DNA of 64,000 bases, taken from NCBI GenBank assembly GCA_002319075.1, contig NVQB01000001.1, positions 2,480,001-2,544,000 of the forward strand, read 5' to 3'. Origin of the DNA: Sphingobacteriaceae bacterium. Its GTDB lineage: Bacteria > Bacteroidota > Bacteroidia > B-17B0 > Aurantibacillaceae. The first letter of the stretch is position 1; every line of letters begins with the position of its first letter. A program made the translations under genes and the position numbers. A model generated the notes under the pieces. That model was given only the letters and a program-made list of their open reading frames with translations. It was not told the origin of the DNA and made no database searches. Of the stretch, positions 43,420 through 52,889 are shown piece by piece.

Positions 43420-44775
43420 CTAGTTTGGCCTCTTTTTTATTTCAAGGTTTTGCAGGTCTTTTGTGCTGAAGGGTCGGGAAACCAGGTAGCCTCCCTGGTT
43501 TGCGGCAACACAAACAAATAAAGAATCTCCATCTTTATAGGGAATAATTCTAGTTGTAGCACCGTTAGACCAAAGGTAAGAACTGTATCCTCTACCTGCA
43601 TCTAAAAAGAGCTGACCATTTTTTTGAAAGTACTTAATTTTCGGTCTTTGTACCTGCAAAGCCGGATTTTTATAGTTAAAGACGCGATAACTCCGTCTGT
43701 TATCATTAAAATATAATTCCAAGCATTTTTCACCATGGGGTGTCAAAACCGTAAATAGCGTTTTTGATTTATTACTGTTACCGTAATTGACAAGTGTACC
43801 GCCGTTGTCAAGTCTTTGCACGCTACCCATTCCCATACTACTGTGCGCCGTAGAATCATTTATATACGACCAGGCAAGTGTGGCAGTGAAATTTTTTTCG
43901 TCGAGACTATATTCCTTAGCAGTAGCAGGGTGTATTTTTTGACCCTGTTTTCCGTTATCAAATAAGGAAATATTTCCATTAGGTAAACGGACAATATGAT
44001 GCTGGCCACAAAATTTGAGCGAATCATTTCTGAAATCAAACTGGTTGTTTTTTCCGCCCAGGCGCCACATAATAGATCCATCTTTTCGGTTTATTTTAGT
44101 GATCTCGCTAAAATTTTTTGAGGAGAGAAGAAGATTTCCATCCCAATCTTCTTCAATGGCGTTGCAATGGGTAATATCTATTTTGGTCGGATCTTTTATG
44201 TAGAATGTGTCGATGTCTGTTACTCTAAAATGCTTTTTACTGCGCCATTCAAATACAAGATTTTTAGCGGCGTCAAATTCTTGTATAACACCAAAGGTGA
44301 TTGTAGTAGTAGGAGCAGAAAAAAAACCCGACTTGAGAAGTTGATAGGGGCGAATGTCAACTGTTTCAGATTCCATAGCAAGTAGAAGGTAGTGACCGTT
44401 CTTTGTGAGTTTAAGTTCGTGATGATCAGAATTGAAGCTACGTGTAACAGAGATGGAATCAACCACACTAAGAGACTTATTCATAAAGTAGAATTTACCG
44501 TTCGAGTGATAAGAAATAAGTCCGTTTGGCAGCAATTTGAAATCAACTGGTTTAGAATCACCGGTAAATTTTTTAAAGTAGAAAAGATCTCCTTTTTCAT
44601 CCAGTATAATATTAAACGAAATAGATTGTGTGCCAATAGTTCCCCTGATAGCAGGAGTTAAAAAATAATAGCCCTCTGATTTTTCGTTGCAAATAGTTAC
44701 CGTGTAAGGAGGCGGAATTTGCGCTGTTGATGAAAGGCGACAAAAAAGTATTAAGAAGAAAATCGTTACCCGCAT
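43420..44775 (-). CDS. Arylsulfotransferase (ASST) family protein, copy 2
   Basis: A 451-residue exported protein whose N-terminal signal peptide ends near STAQIP. The body is a beta-propeller of the arylsulfotransferase type: HHELKLTKNGHYLLLAME, DWDGNLLLSSKN, DGSIMWRLGGKNNQFDF and GQHHIVRLPNGNISLFDNG, the repeated active-site-like blade. The C-terminal part (GRGYSSYLWSNGATTRII) is the Bacteroidota surface Ig-like motif. It is a tandem paralogue of the next upstream gene, 10 bases apart. True sulfotransferase activity is not proven, and many family members may have other roles. Confidence 0.8.
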   Translation of the reverse strand: MRVTIFFLILFCRLSSTAQIPPPYTVTICNEKSEGYYFLTPAIRGTIGTQSISFNIILDEKGDLFYFKKFTGDSKPVDFKLLPNGLISYHSNGKFYFMNKSLSVVDSISVTRSFNSDHHELKLTKNGHYLLLAMESETVDIRPYQLLKSGFFSAPTTTITFGVIQEFDAAKNLVFEWRSKKHFRVTDIDTFYIKDPTKIDITHCNAIEEDWDGNLLLSSKNFSEITKINRKDGSIMWRLGGKNNQFDFRNDSLKFCGQHHIVRLPNGNISLFDNGKQGQKIHPATAKEYSLDEKNFTATLAWSYINDSTAHSSMGMGSVQRLDNGGTLVNYGNSNKSKTLFTVLTPHGEKCLELYFNDNRRSYRVFNYKNPALQVQRPKIKYFQKNGQLFLDAGRGYSSYLWSNGATTRIIPYKDGDSLFVCVAANQGGYLVSRPFSTKDLQNLEIKKRPN

Positions 44776-44784
44776 ATCCTGGAA

Positions 44785-46131
44785 TTATAAATCTGAAACC
44801 ACATGTGGCAATGAACCAATCCAACCACCATCCTGCGAAGGTATAAACGCTTTATAAGTCCCATTCGCTTTTGCGGCAATAATGCGTGTTGTTTCACCTG
44901 TTGACCATAAATAAGATTTGTAACCTTTGCCCGCATCTAAATAAAGCATACCCTCCTTGCGAACAGTTCTTATCACGGGACGTTTTACTTTGAAAGTAAT
45001 ACCACTGAAATTAAATGCACGGTATGTTAAGCGACCACCGGCCAGTTGCATTTCGAAATTCTTTTTTCCATCGGGTGTTAAAAGTGTAAATAATACAGGC
45101 GACTTATTAGTTCTGCCGTAACCTACAAGTGTGTTTCCGTTAGCGAGTCTTTGAACATTCCCAAGCCCTGCTCCACTGTGCACGGTAGAATCATGCACAT
45201 GTTTCCAAACGAGCGTTGCTGTTTTTGCGTTTTCATCTAAGGCATATTCTTTTGCAGCGCAAGGATGAATAGGTATTTCACCTCTTCCATTATCAAACAA
45301 AGTAATGTTTCCATTCGGCAGCCTTCTTATGTCGTGCTGAGTAAGGAATCTTCCGGTATCGTTTTTAAAGGTAAACTGATTGTTCCGCCCGCCCAGATGC
45401 CAGATAATGCTACCATCTTTACTATTAATTTTTACGATCTCATCAAAATTCCGAACAGATAAAAGATAGTTCCCATCTGCATCCAATTCCACGGCATTAA
45501 AATGCGTCCAGTCTAAAATTTTTGGATCCTTAATAAAAAAGGTGTCCATATCCAAAAAGGTAAAATGGTTTTTGGCGCGCCAATCAAACACTACATTTTT
45601 GTGGCCATCTAATTCCTGGAACCCTCCGCATATAACTGTGGCCGCAGTACTTCCTGCACAATTGTTCGGCTTAAAGAGTTTATACTTGCTTAAATCAATC
45701 AATGGTTGTTCTTCACCTAATAAAAGATAGTGACCATTTTTTAGAATCTGCATATCCTGCCGTGCAACGGTTAAGCCATTCTTGCAAGCTACAGAATCAA
45801 CAATTTTAAAAGCCATGTCCATCAAATAATAGTGATTGTTTGAAAAATAAGACATCTGCCCATTTTGCTGAACTTTAAAATCATTGGATTTGTAATCCCC
45901 TGTAAATTTTTTAAAGTAAAAGAGATCGCCTGTCGAATCTAATATCATATTAAACGAGATAGAATAATTAGACATGGTGCCCGGCTTGGCGGAATTCATA
46001 AAATAGTAGCCGGTAGATTGTTCGTTACAAATGGTAACACTGTAGAGCGGAATTGTTTGAGACTTTAAAATGAAACTGCCAGAGAGAATTACGAGGAGAA
46101 CGAAGAAATTTTTGAAAATTTTCGAGAACAT
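44785..46131 (-). CDS. Arylsulfotransferase (ASST) family protein, copy 1
   Basis: A 448-residue exported protein, the upstream member of the tandem pair. The signal peptide ends near FILKSQTIP. It has the same propeller blocks (RQDMQILKNGHYLLLGEE, ELDADGNYLLSVRN, DGSIIWHLGGRNNQFTF, TQHDIRRLPNGNITLFDNG). The same C-terminal Ig-like end is also present (GKGYKSYLWSTGETTRIIA). Similarity to copy 2 runs over the whole length, so it is a full duplication. A decayed third piece lies 240 bases upstream at 46.4 kb. Confidence 0.8.
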   Translation of the reverse strand: MFSKIFKNFFVLLVILSGSFILKSQTIPLYSVTICNEQSTGYYFMNSAKPGTMSNYSISFNMILDSTGDLFYFKKFTGDYKSNDFKVQQNGQMSYFSNNHYYLMDMAFKIVDSVACKNGLTVARQDMQILKNGHYLLLGEEQPLIDLSKYKLFKPNNCAGSTAATVICGGFQELDGHKNVVFDWRAKNHFTFLDMDTFFIKDPKILDWTHFNAVELDADGNYLLSVRNFDEIVKINSKDGSIIWHLGGRNNQFTFKNDTGRFLTQHDIRRLPNGNITLFDNGRGEIPIHPCAAKEYALDENAKTATLVWKHVHDSTVHSGAGLGNVQRLANGNTLVGYGRTNKSPVLFTLLTPDGKKNFEMQLAGGRLTYRAFNFSGITFKVKRPVIRTVRKEGMLYLDAGKGYKSYLWSTGETTRIIAAKANGTYKAFIPSQDGGWIGSLPHVVSDL

Positions 46132-46370
46132 GTTAGACGCATTTTAAGCGTTGAAGTTACTGAAAATCTTTTATTTAATTTGATTGTGTAGGCCAATTAG
46201 ATCTACTTACAGTATCGTGTAATGCCGGCAAGTAGCGGTATAAAGATATGGATACTAAGAATCCAGAATTAGTTCAGAGCGAAGAAAGTAAGCCTCCGTG
46301 TCCGGCAGCTACAAAAACCAGCTAAGTTCCTAGAGTTTATTTCGAGGGTCTGCGTGGTTTTACTCTTTTC

Positions 46371-46449
46371 CAATTATAAGATTTGTAACCAATTACTGCA
46401 TCGAGATAAGTCATACACCCTTTTTTAGAACAGCGAATGAGTGGCCTTT
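46371..46449 (-). pseudogene. Remnant of a third ASST paralogue
   Basis: The minus strand of 46371-46447 reads RPLIRCSKKGCMTYLDAVI followed by GYKSYNW. It matches the C-terminal part of copy 1 (RPVIRTVRKEGMLYLDAGK followed by GYKSYLW) at most positions. The nucleotides also align. A stop lies directly before the segment, and the frame is lost on both sides. The rest of the 46132-46626 interval (495 bases) shows no gene I can support. Confidence 0.7.
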
Positions 46450-46626
46450 AATTACAATAGGAAGTCTCGTACCATGAAATTCGGTAGCTTCATAAAGTAT
46501 CTTGAAAACTAATTTCAAAAAAATTTTTTCTTTTGATGCAATGCACAAAGCACAGTGAACTTTGTTATAGCAGAAGAATGCCTATCGGACATTTTGTGAA
46601 GTGTCGATCATAATCACAGGCATGAA

Positions 46627-48078
46627 TCAAAAGCTGAAGCGAACATTTGGAATTGTTTTTCTTAATTTCAAGAGACTTTTTTGGGTCGCGAGAACATAAT
46701 AAGGATAAGCGAGAATCTTTTTAAAATCTTTGTTTTCTGAAAAATTTCTGATTTTTTTCTCAGCTTTTTTCTGGCGGTAAAGCTTATGTATGTAGTGATG
46801 CAGTTGTTTGTAAAACGCGGGTGGATAGGTGTTATTAAACATGAGGGTCATATCATCAGAATCGGACCAGTTTGTTTTTTCCTTAAGATCGAGTTTTACT
46901 TTTTCATAAAATTTTGTGCCAGGTAAGGGATAAGATACAGAAATTCCAATATCGTCGGGCAATAGATCTGCCACCATTTTTAAAGTCAGTTTTATGTCGT
47001 CAATTTGTTCACCGAGATAACCAAGTTGAAGAAATAATGAGACGCGGATGTTATATCTTTTAAGCAGAGCAGTTGCTTCGTAGATTTGTTCTACTTTTGT
47101 ACCTTTATCCATGGCATCCAAAATTTTCTGTGAGCCACTTTCAGCGCCCATCCACACTTCTTTGCAACCCGATGCGGCAAGTGCTTCCACATAGTCTGCC
47201 TCTACAAGTAAATCAGCACGCGACTGAATTTTATAGGATATTTTAAGATTTTCCTTTTTTATCCAATTGCTAAATTCAATAACCCAACTCGACTTTAATC
47301 CAAAAATATCATCCGCAAACCAAACATGGGTGAATCCAAAAACTTCCTGCCATTTTTTGATCTGTTTTGCTATTTGTTCCGGACTGTGCGTATTATACCG
47401 GTTACCATAAATAGGTTTTGCGCACCAATTGCATTTATAAGGACAGCCCCTGGTGGTAACGAAATTTAAAGAGAAATAGCCATGACTTTGAAGCCACATG
47501 TTTTTATAAGGAGTTATATCCAATAAGTCCCATGCGGGTGGCGGCAGTGTATCGAGATCTTTGATCACAAGCCGTTTACCTGTTTTTTTAACTACACCGT
47601 TTTCTTTATGAGCTATCCCTGAAATATGAGCTATGCTCTTATTTGTCTTAAAAGCATCACAAAGTTCAAGAACAGTCTGTTCAGCTTCGCCTATTGCAAT
47701 AGCATCTGCGCCATTTTTTAAGTAAGATTCAGAATGATCTGCTGCATCTGAACTGGAAGTGATGACTTTAATACCTTTGGATTTTGCATAAGCTTGCATA
47801 CTAAAACAAGCCTCCCGCATGTTTGTTAAGCACATTTTTGTTAGATAATTAAACCCGTCATCATAACTGATTAAAATATCCGGTTTATAGTCATCTATCG
47901 TTGCTTCTATCTCTTTTGCTGAATCGCAGAACATCGTATCAAACAACTTCACCTCATAGCTTTGTTCGCGTAAATACGCCATGGCATACAAGGTTCCTAA
48001 GGGAGGATAGGGCATTGCAGTTTTAAATTGCTTAAGATCGAACTTTAAAAAATAACTATGAGTGAAAAGCACTTTCAT
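46627..48078 (-). CDS. Radical SAM protein with N-terminal B12-binding-type domain
   Basis: A 483-residue protein of the cobalamin-type radical SAM superfamily (BchE-like). The N-terminal ~140 residues are a Rossmann-like domain of the B12-binding kind, starting MKVLFTHSYF and containing PYPPLGTLYAMAYL and the GADAIAIGEAEQTV segment. The usual cobalamin axial motif DxHxxG is not seen. The radical SAM motif is CPYKCNWC (Cys212, 216, 219), in TTRGCPYKCNWCAKPIYG. A paralogue is at 58069-59433. It is the last gene of the long minus-strand run. Confidence 0.85.
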   Translation of the reverse strand: MKVLFTHSYFLKFDLKQFKTAMPYPPLGTLYAMAYLREQSYEVKLFDTMFCDSAKEIEATIDDYKPDILISYDDGFNYLTKMCLTNMREACFSMQAYAKSKGIKVITSSSDAADHSESYLKNGADAIAIGEAEQTVLELCDAFKTNKSIAHISGIAHKENGVVKKTGKRLVIKDLDTLPPPAWDLLDITPYKNMWLQSHGYFSLNFVTTRGCPYKCNWCAKPIYGNRYNTHSPEQIAKQIKKWQEVFGFTHVWFADDIFGLKSSWVIEFSNWIKKENLKISYKIQSRADLLVEADYVEALAASGCKEVWMGAESGSQKILDAMDKGTKVEQIYEATALLKRYNIRVSLFLQLGYLGEQIDDIKLTLKMVADLLPDDIGISVSYPLPGTKFYEKVKLDLKEKTNWSDSDDMTLMFNNTYPPAFYKQLHHYIHKLYRQKKAEKKIRNFSENKDFKKILAYPYYVLATQKSLLKLRKTIPNVRFSF

Positions 48079-48099
48079 TGTAATATGGAAAGATTTAAA

Positions 48100-49038
48100 T
48101 TAGTGAAGCTTTATCTGAAAGCGCTGTTCGAATTCTTCCATTTTTTCCTGCCACATGGTTAGTACTTTGTTTTGAAATCCATGGGTATGTCTTTTGCATA
48201 CATCTTTACGTGTACGGAATTGTAATTCAAAATCTCCACTGTTTAGTTCCGGGTATTTTTTTCTCCAGCGCTTAAGTGTGAGGCCAAGCAGAAGATTATC
48301 GAGCCTGTTTCCGCCAAAAACTTCCAATAATGTTTCGATCGACTTTTTTAGGAAGTTTTTTCGCATAGGAGTGCATGTAGTAGCGAGTGCTTCTGTTTTA
48401 TTTGGAAACCTTGATTTGTACCAGCTGTTTTTATCTACAAGTTTTTTGTAAAGCTGATAATTTACTGTTGGAATAAGATATGCCAGTTCAGTTGAAGTAA
48501 AAGCATTTACATCTGGAATGGAAAGGTTTTCTGAGCTTACAAAATAGTTGGTGCACCAGAATTTTTTTAAAGGGCCCGGTAGAAATTTGTAAACTATAAT
48601 TAAAAGACTACGACAGATCCAAAGACGGTTAGGGCTTGTAATGATGAAAAAATCAATGTCACTATAGGCGTCATAATAATTTTTCGAAAGTCCCCCAGAA
48701 AGACAAACCGCTTCAACGAAAGGAAAGCCCGCTATCAGCCGACTATATTTTAATGCCTTGGGCATAATTTTTTTTGCACCTTCATTTCCCTGCAACCGTT
48801 TTTGAAGATCGAGTTTTGTTTTGTCAAAATTTAAGATAAACTCTCCCTCTGATCTAATGAGATTCATTTGCAGAAGTTGATCCAGTTCGCTGTTAAACTT
48901 TTCTTTCGAAATAGTAATTGCAGAATTTTCAAAAAGCTCTTGTCGTGTTAACGGATATCTAAAAACATCAAAGTAGAATACTGCTTTGAGAATTTCAGTT
49001 TGTTCACCCGTTAAAGCTTGTTGTAAAAGTTTGACCAT
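48100..49038 (-). CDS. Nucleotidyltransferase-fold protein with N-terminal winged-helix
   Basis: A 312-residue protein. The N-terminal ~75 residues look like a winged-helix domain (EILKAVFYFDVFRYPLTRQELF then LDQLLQMNLIRSEGEFIL). Next comes a nucleotidyltransferase motif, SGGLSKNYYDAYSDIDFF, with the metal pair Asp127/Asp129 and a GG in place of the usual GS. The C-terminal ~150 residues are not assigned. The ATG at 49038 is preferred; a GTG at 49080 is also in frame. It sits between two radical SAM genes and a methyltransferase, so it may load or modify an intermediate, but this is inference. Confidence 0.7.
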   Translation of the reverse strand: MVKLLQQALTGEQTEILKAVFYFDVFRYPLTRQELFENSAITISKEKFNSELDQLLQMNLIRSEGEFILNFDKTKLDLQKRLQGNEGAKKIMPKALKYSRLIAGFPFVEAVCLSGGLSKNYYDAYSDIDFFIITSPNRLWICRSLLIIVYKFLPGPLKKFWCTNYFVSSENLSIPDVNAFTSTELAYLIPTVNYQLYKKLVDKNSWYKSRFPNKTEALATTCTPMRKNFLKKSIETLLEVFGGNRLDNLLLGLTLKRWRKKYPELNSGDFELQFRTRKDVCKRHTHGFQNKVLTMWQEKMEEFEQRFQIKLH

Positions 49039-49110
49039 AGTTTTGCCAACTAAATTATAAAAAAAAATAGCAAGTTTCACAACAAAACCTTCGCGAACAA
49101 GCCATAAAGT

Positions 49111-49800
49111 CTACAAACTACCCGAATTCGGATAAACGCGAAAAATATAATTATTTTCCCATCTTATTTTTTTTTCTTCCTGTAAACTGAAACTAAATCC
49201 GAATTCTTTGGCGAGCGTAAAAATTCTTTTTAAATCACAATTTTCGGCTAGAACCATATAAATTTCAGTTTGTCCTTGTAGATAAGAAGATAGTCCTGAA
49301 AATAATTTTTTAAAATATTCGCCATTTTTTCCGCAATTCCAGGCCCATTGTTGTTTGCTTTTTATTTCTTCAAAAAAATAGGGTGGATTAATAACAACTA
49401 CATCATAAGTTGTAGGAGCAATATTTTCAAAGAGGTCGCTTAAGAAACATTTAAAAGTGGGCGAGTGAACACCGAAATTTTTTGCAAAATTAATGAGAGT
49501 GCATTCTACAGCCGCGGGATTAATGTCTGTGCAACTTACATCTGCACCTTTTCGATACGCGGTTAGACTTATCAATCCTGAGCCACAGCCTATCTCCAGG
49601 AATCTTTTATTCTTAAGATCAAGACCTTTTACAAAGTCTGAAAGATAACCGCTGCTAAAAAAGAAAGCAGGATGAAATACGGTAGGTTTAACCAGAAGAG
49701 TAAATCCCCGATAATGTGCCGTGCGGTCGTGTCTAAGATATCTTTGCAGAAGAGGCTTGACAAAGAGTGTTGTTAATTTTTTTTGTAAGGCATCCAGCAT
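49111..49800 (-). CDS. Class I SAM-dependent methyltransferase
   Basis: A 229-residue methyltransferase. Motif I is EIGCGSGLI and motif IV is VVINPPYFFEE, the NPPY form used by N-methyltransferases of the PrmC/HemK and RlmG-type groups. A basic N-terminal segment precedes the domain. The frame extends upstream to 49902, but the ATG at 49800 follows the upstream gene's stop (49802) by one base, which fixes the start. The substrate is unknown; its place in the locus suggests it modifies the same product as the radical SAM enzymes. Confidence 0.75.
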   Translation of the reverse strand: MLDALQKKLTTLFVKPLLQRYLRHDRTAHYRGFTLLVKPTVFHPAFFFSSGYLSDFVKGLDLKNKRFLEIGCGSGLISLTAYRKGADVSCTDINPAAVECTLINFAKNFGVHSPTFKCFLSDLFENIAPTTYDVVVINPPYFFEEIKSKQQWAWNCGKNGEYFKKLFSGLSSYLQGQTEIYMVLAENCDLKRIFTLAKEFGFSFSLQEEKKIRWENNYIFRVYPNSGSL

Positions 49801-49801
49801 T

Positions 49802-51301
49802 TTAAAACCCTTCTGTTTCCGGCTGACGGTATTTCCACTGGTAGTGAAGAAAGCGGATCTCTTTTGGAAATTTATAGAATCCCGATTTGTAACGCCACCC
49901 ACTTATCAGTTTTAGAAATTTTCTTTTTGCCGGCGTTAGACGAATGTCTGAATTGGTTGGATAATAACCGTTCAAAACGGTCTCGAATTGTTTGATCTTA
50001 TCGATCATATACGGTTTTAACCAGGGAGTGAGAGGATTTTTACGTAAGTCGAAATTTTCCCAGACCGGATTTACCCAATCTTCAAGCTTTTCAGGAAATT
50101 TGAAACCACTTGCCAATACCTGATTATACATATCCGAACCTTCTGTTGGTACCGGGCTATAAGTGTAGATAATTATTTCAGTATCCGGATTTACGGTTTT
50201 AACTTTTTTAATAAAAGCAATGTCTTCTTCTATTTGTCTATTAACCTGTTCTTCGCTATCCCCTGGAATGCCCAGCACAAAAGAGTATTCAGGAATAATA
50301 TCAAATTTTTTAAGGCGCTCGGCAAATTTTAAGATCTGCGCCCCTGTTTGTGTTCCGCCTTTGTCCATTTTTTTAAGCACTTCATCATTACCGGTTTCTG
50401 CGCCAAAAAAAATCATTTTACAACCCGATTCCCGGATTATCGCTAAGGACTCATCTTTATATTTATCCATTGTATCGATCCTCGCCTCACCCCACCAGAT
50501 CATATTCTCATCCTTAAGAAGCTTCGCGAATTCTACAGTTCGCTTTTCTGATACAAAAAAATTATTATCGTGAAATTCTATAGCGTCTGCCTGATATTTA
50601 TCTTTCAGCGCTTTCACATCATTGTAAATTCCAAGAGCCGATTTACCTTTCCATCGTGCGTTATAAATAGGCACTACAGCGCAAAAAGAACAGGTGAATG
50701 GACAGCCAAAACTGCTGTGATAAGCAAGAGTTCGGTTTCCAAGATAAGACTTGCCCAAATATTTTTTTATGGGATAAAAAGAATTTAATTTTTCATAAGG
50801 TAGAAAAGGAAGTTTATCAAGGTCGAGTAATTCTTCTTTAGCGGTTTTTATAATTTTGTCGGCTTCTTTATAGATAAGATTTTTAATGTTAGCCAAAGGG
50901 CCGTTTGTTTCGAGTGCTTGTAAAAGCTGCGGAAACGCGTTATCTCCTGGACCATTGATAATATAATCGACATAGCCTGAATCAAGACAAACCTTATATT
51001 GATTAGAAGCAAAATATCCACCCCAGATTATTTTTATGCTGGGATATATTTCACGGATTTTTTTTGTAAAAGGAATAGCTTCTTTTAATTGTGGTCCGGG
51101 CATTACAGTGCAGCCAAAATAGGCAAATTTGCCCGAGGCTAAATAAGCATTTATTTTGCTCCAGGGATCTGTTTCAAGATTTCCGTCAACAATAACCCAA
51201 TCGTGCGTGCTGTTAATGCTTGCAGCAACCTGCAGTACGCTGTTCGGCACACGAGGCTTATATTTGGCAGCACGGGGATTAAATAGAAGTAGAGATAACA
51301 C
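49802..51301 (-). CDS. Radical SAM protein with N-terminal B12-binding-type domain
   Basis: A 499-residue radical SAM protein of the B12-dependent type. The N-terminal domain (1-160) starts LSLLLFNPRAAKYKPRVPNS, and WGGYFASNQYKVCLDSGYVDYI matches the family fold. The cluster motif is CPFTCSFC (Cys200, 204, 207), in SFGCPFTCSFCAVVP. Later marks are FHDNNFFVSEK, GAETGNDEVLKKMDKGGT and FVLGIPGDSEEQV. The start codon is GTG at 51301. The stop is one base from the methyltransferase ATG. It differs from the paralogues at 46.6 and 58.1 kb, so it may act at a separate step. Confidence 0.83.
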   Translation of the reverse strand: MLSLLLFNPRAAKYKPRVPNSVLQVAASINSTHDWVIVDGNLETDPWSKINAYLASGKFAYFGCTVMPGPQLKEAIPFTKKIREIYPSIKIIWGGYFASNQYKVCLDSGYVDYIINGPGDNAFPQLLQALETNGPLANIKNLIYKEADKIIKTAKEELLDLDKLPFLPYEKLNSFYPIKKYLGKSYLGNRTLAYHSSFGCPFTCSFCAVVPIYNARWKGKSALGIYNDVKALKDKYQADAIEFHDNNFFVSEKRTVEFAKLLKDENMIWWGEARIDTMDKYKDESLAIIRESGCKMIFFGAETGNDEVLKKMDKGGTQTGAQILKFAERLKKFDIIPEYSFVLGIPGDSEEQVNRQIEEDIAFIKKVKTVNPDTEIIIYTYSPVPTEGSDMYNQVLASGFKFPEKLEDWVNPVWENFDLRKNPLTPWLKPYMIDKIKQFETVLNGYYPTNSDIRLTPAKRKFLKLISGWRYKSGFYKFPKEIRFLHYQWKYRQPETEGF

Positions 51302-51354
51302 GGATTATACAATAAAAACGAAATTAGTGAATTTTTGAATACTTTGCACTGAAT

Positions 51355-52878
51355 TTAGTCTGCCGTTTTTTTTAAACATGTAACCTTGTAGAAAAAATAC
51401 CTTTCTGATTTAATGATGGAATTATCCTGCGTTTCAATGGGTTTTAAGGACAGGCCCTCTATCCTTTTGCTTTGCCAGTTTTGTGTCATAATTTTTCCGG
51501 CTATATCTTCCGTATTACAGATCAGAACCATAGTCTTATGTTTCTCCAGGAGTATTACCAGCCTTTCTAAAATTACACTATCACTTATCAATATTGGATT
51601 TGTATTCCATTCACAAAAGCTTCCGTTGCGATTTGGTTCCAGGTAAAAGAAAGAGCGATTTGTGTAAACACTAAGGGCTGGGCCTGAAGCAAAATGCGTT
51701 ATTGCCAGTACCTCGTTTTTATTCAGGGAATTGTTTATATAGTGCGCTGTTTTTTTAGAAGCCGAAAATGGAAGACAAAGGTCCATAAAGTAATAAAATA
51801 TGCCGCTGAACAATTGCAGCACAAGGATAAAAGCAATGCAAGGTTTTCCTGCTTTTTCCAGAAGAACTAAAAGTTTGAAATCTTTTTTCAGGAGAAGTCT
51901 TTGCTTAAGTGTTCTTGTCAGCCAAAGTGCCGCAAACAATGATATTGCAAGAAATCCGCAATGCCGCGTTGCTACTCTCAGTGGAGTGAAATAAACAAAA
52001 GCAAGTGTTAAAATAACACACCCATAAAAAAAGAGGAACGAAGTTTTATTCCTGGCTAGAACTGGAAACGAAAAAAGTAAAATGCTCAAGGCCAAAACGG
52101 GACTAAGCATGTGACAGTGATTCAAAATAAAAGAGTTGTTCCAGAAATTGGAAGAGGAAAGATCAGGTATAGGAAAAAAGCCCAGGATAAAAGCATCAAA
52201 GCATTTCCAGACACGTTTTAGTGACATAAGTGCATCTTTATTATATGCATGCATAAAATGATCTGCAGGTGGAATAATGTGTACTGCACAAAAGGCAATA
52301 CAAACAGTAAAGATCACAAATCCATAAATTTTAGTGCGGGTGTTTTGTTTTTGCAAATCGTTCCAAAGAACAGGAAGAAACATGAAGGCAATAAACGCAG
52401 ACAAAATATGCGTGTTTAAAAGTAAGCCCAGAAGAATAAAGATAAGCAGGTAGTTCCTTTTTTGTGAGGAGAGCTGTATGAGGATCAGTAAGACAAATAG
52501 TAAACTTATAGAATAATTACGGCTAATAACTGAATATTCATAAAGCATGTAATATCCAAAGCAAATCAGAATATTAATAAAGAACTTAAAAGGAGAAAAG
52601 CGGAGAATAATAAAAACGCAAGTGCTCGAGATTAACACATGAAAGATCTGTACAAGCAAGACGTCAGTACTTATACCAGTTAAAAAGTACAAAATAAAAT
52701 TCCATAATAGCGGATGTCCTTCATAGCGAGCGTTGTAGATCAATTGATAAAGAGAGTTGCTATCTCTCGCAATTAAAATATGCTGCGCTTCATCGAGCCA
52801 GAGTTCGTGATTCAGAATACCACAAACCATTAAAATAAAATGGAACAAAGTTATAAGTAAAGATACCTCCCTTTTCAT
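51355..52878 (-). CDS. GT-C type multi-pass membrane glycosyltransferase (probable)
   Basis: A 507-residue membrane protein with about ten hydrophobic helices. The first external loop carries NHELWLDEAQHILIARDS; the Asp-Glu pair in this position is the catalytic-type motif of GT-C enzymes (GT39/ArnT-like), which transfer sugars from polyprenyl phosphate carriers. SRNYSISLLF and the large C-terminal external domain (~380-507) also fit. It lies 53 bases upstream of the radical SAM gene and 11 bases after the CxxCH gene. The sugar and acceptor are unknown. Confidence 0.6.
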   Translation of the reverse strand: MKREVSLLITLFHFILMVCGILNHELWLDEAQHILIARDSNSLYQLIYNARYEGHPLLWNFILYFLTGISTDVLLVQIFHVLISSTCVFIILRFSPFKFFINILICFGYYMLYEYSVISRNYSISLLFVLLILIQLSSQKRNYLLIFILLGLLLNTHILSAFIAFMFLPVLWNDLQKQNTRTKIYGFVIFTVCIAFCAVHIIPPADHFMHAYNKDALMSLKRVWKCFDAFILGFFPIPDLSSSNFWNNSFILNHCHMLSPVLALSILLFSFPVLARNKTSFLFFYGCVILTLAFVYFTPLRVATRHCGFLAISLFAALWLTRTLKQRLLLKKDFKLLVLLEKAGKPCIAFILVLQLFSGIFYYFMDLCLPFSASKKTAHYINNSLNKNEVLAITHFASGPALSVYTNRSFFYLEPNRNGSFCEWNTNPILISDSVILERLVILLEKHKTMVLICNTEDIAGKIMTQNWQSKRIEGLSLKPIETQDNSIIKSERYFFYKVTCLKKTAD

Positions 52879-52889
52879 TTTGAGGTCTG

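Noticed and set aside
46248-46325. 25-residue plus-strand frame starting MDTKNPELVQ and ending CPAATKTS
   Set aside because: It has no recognisable ribosome-binding site, family or partner, and lies in a decaying interval, so coding is not supported.
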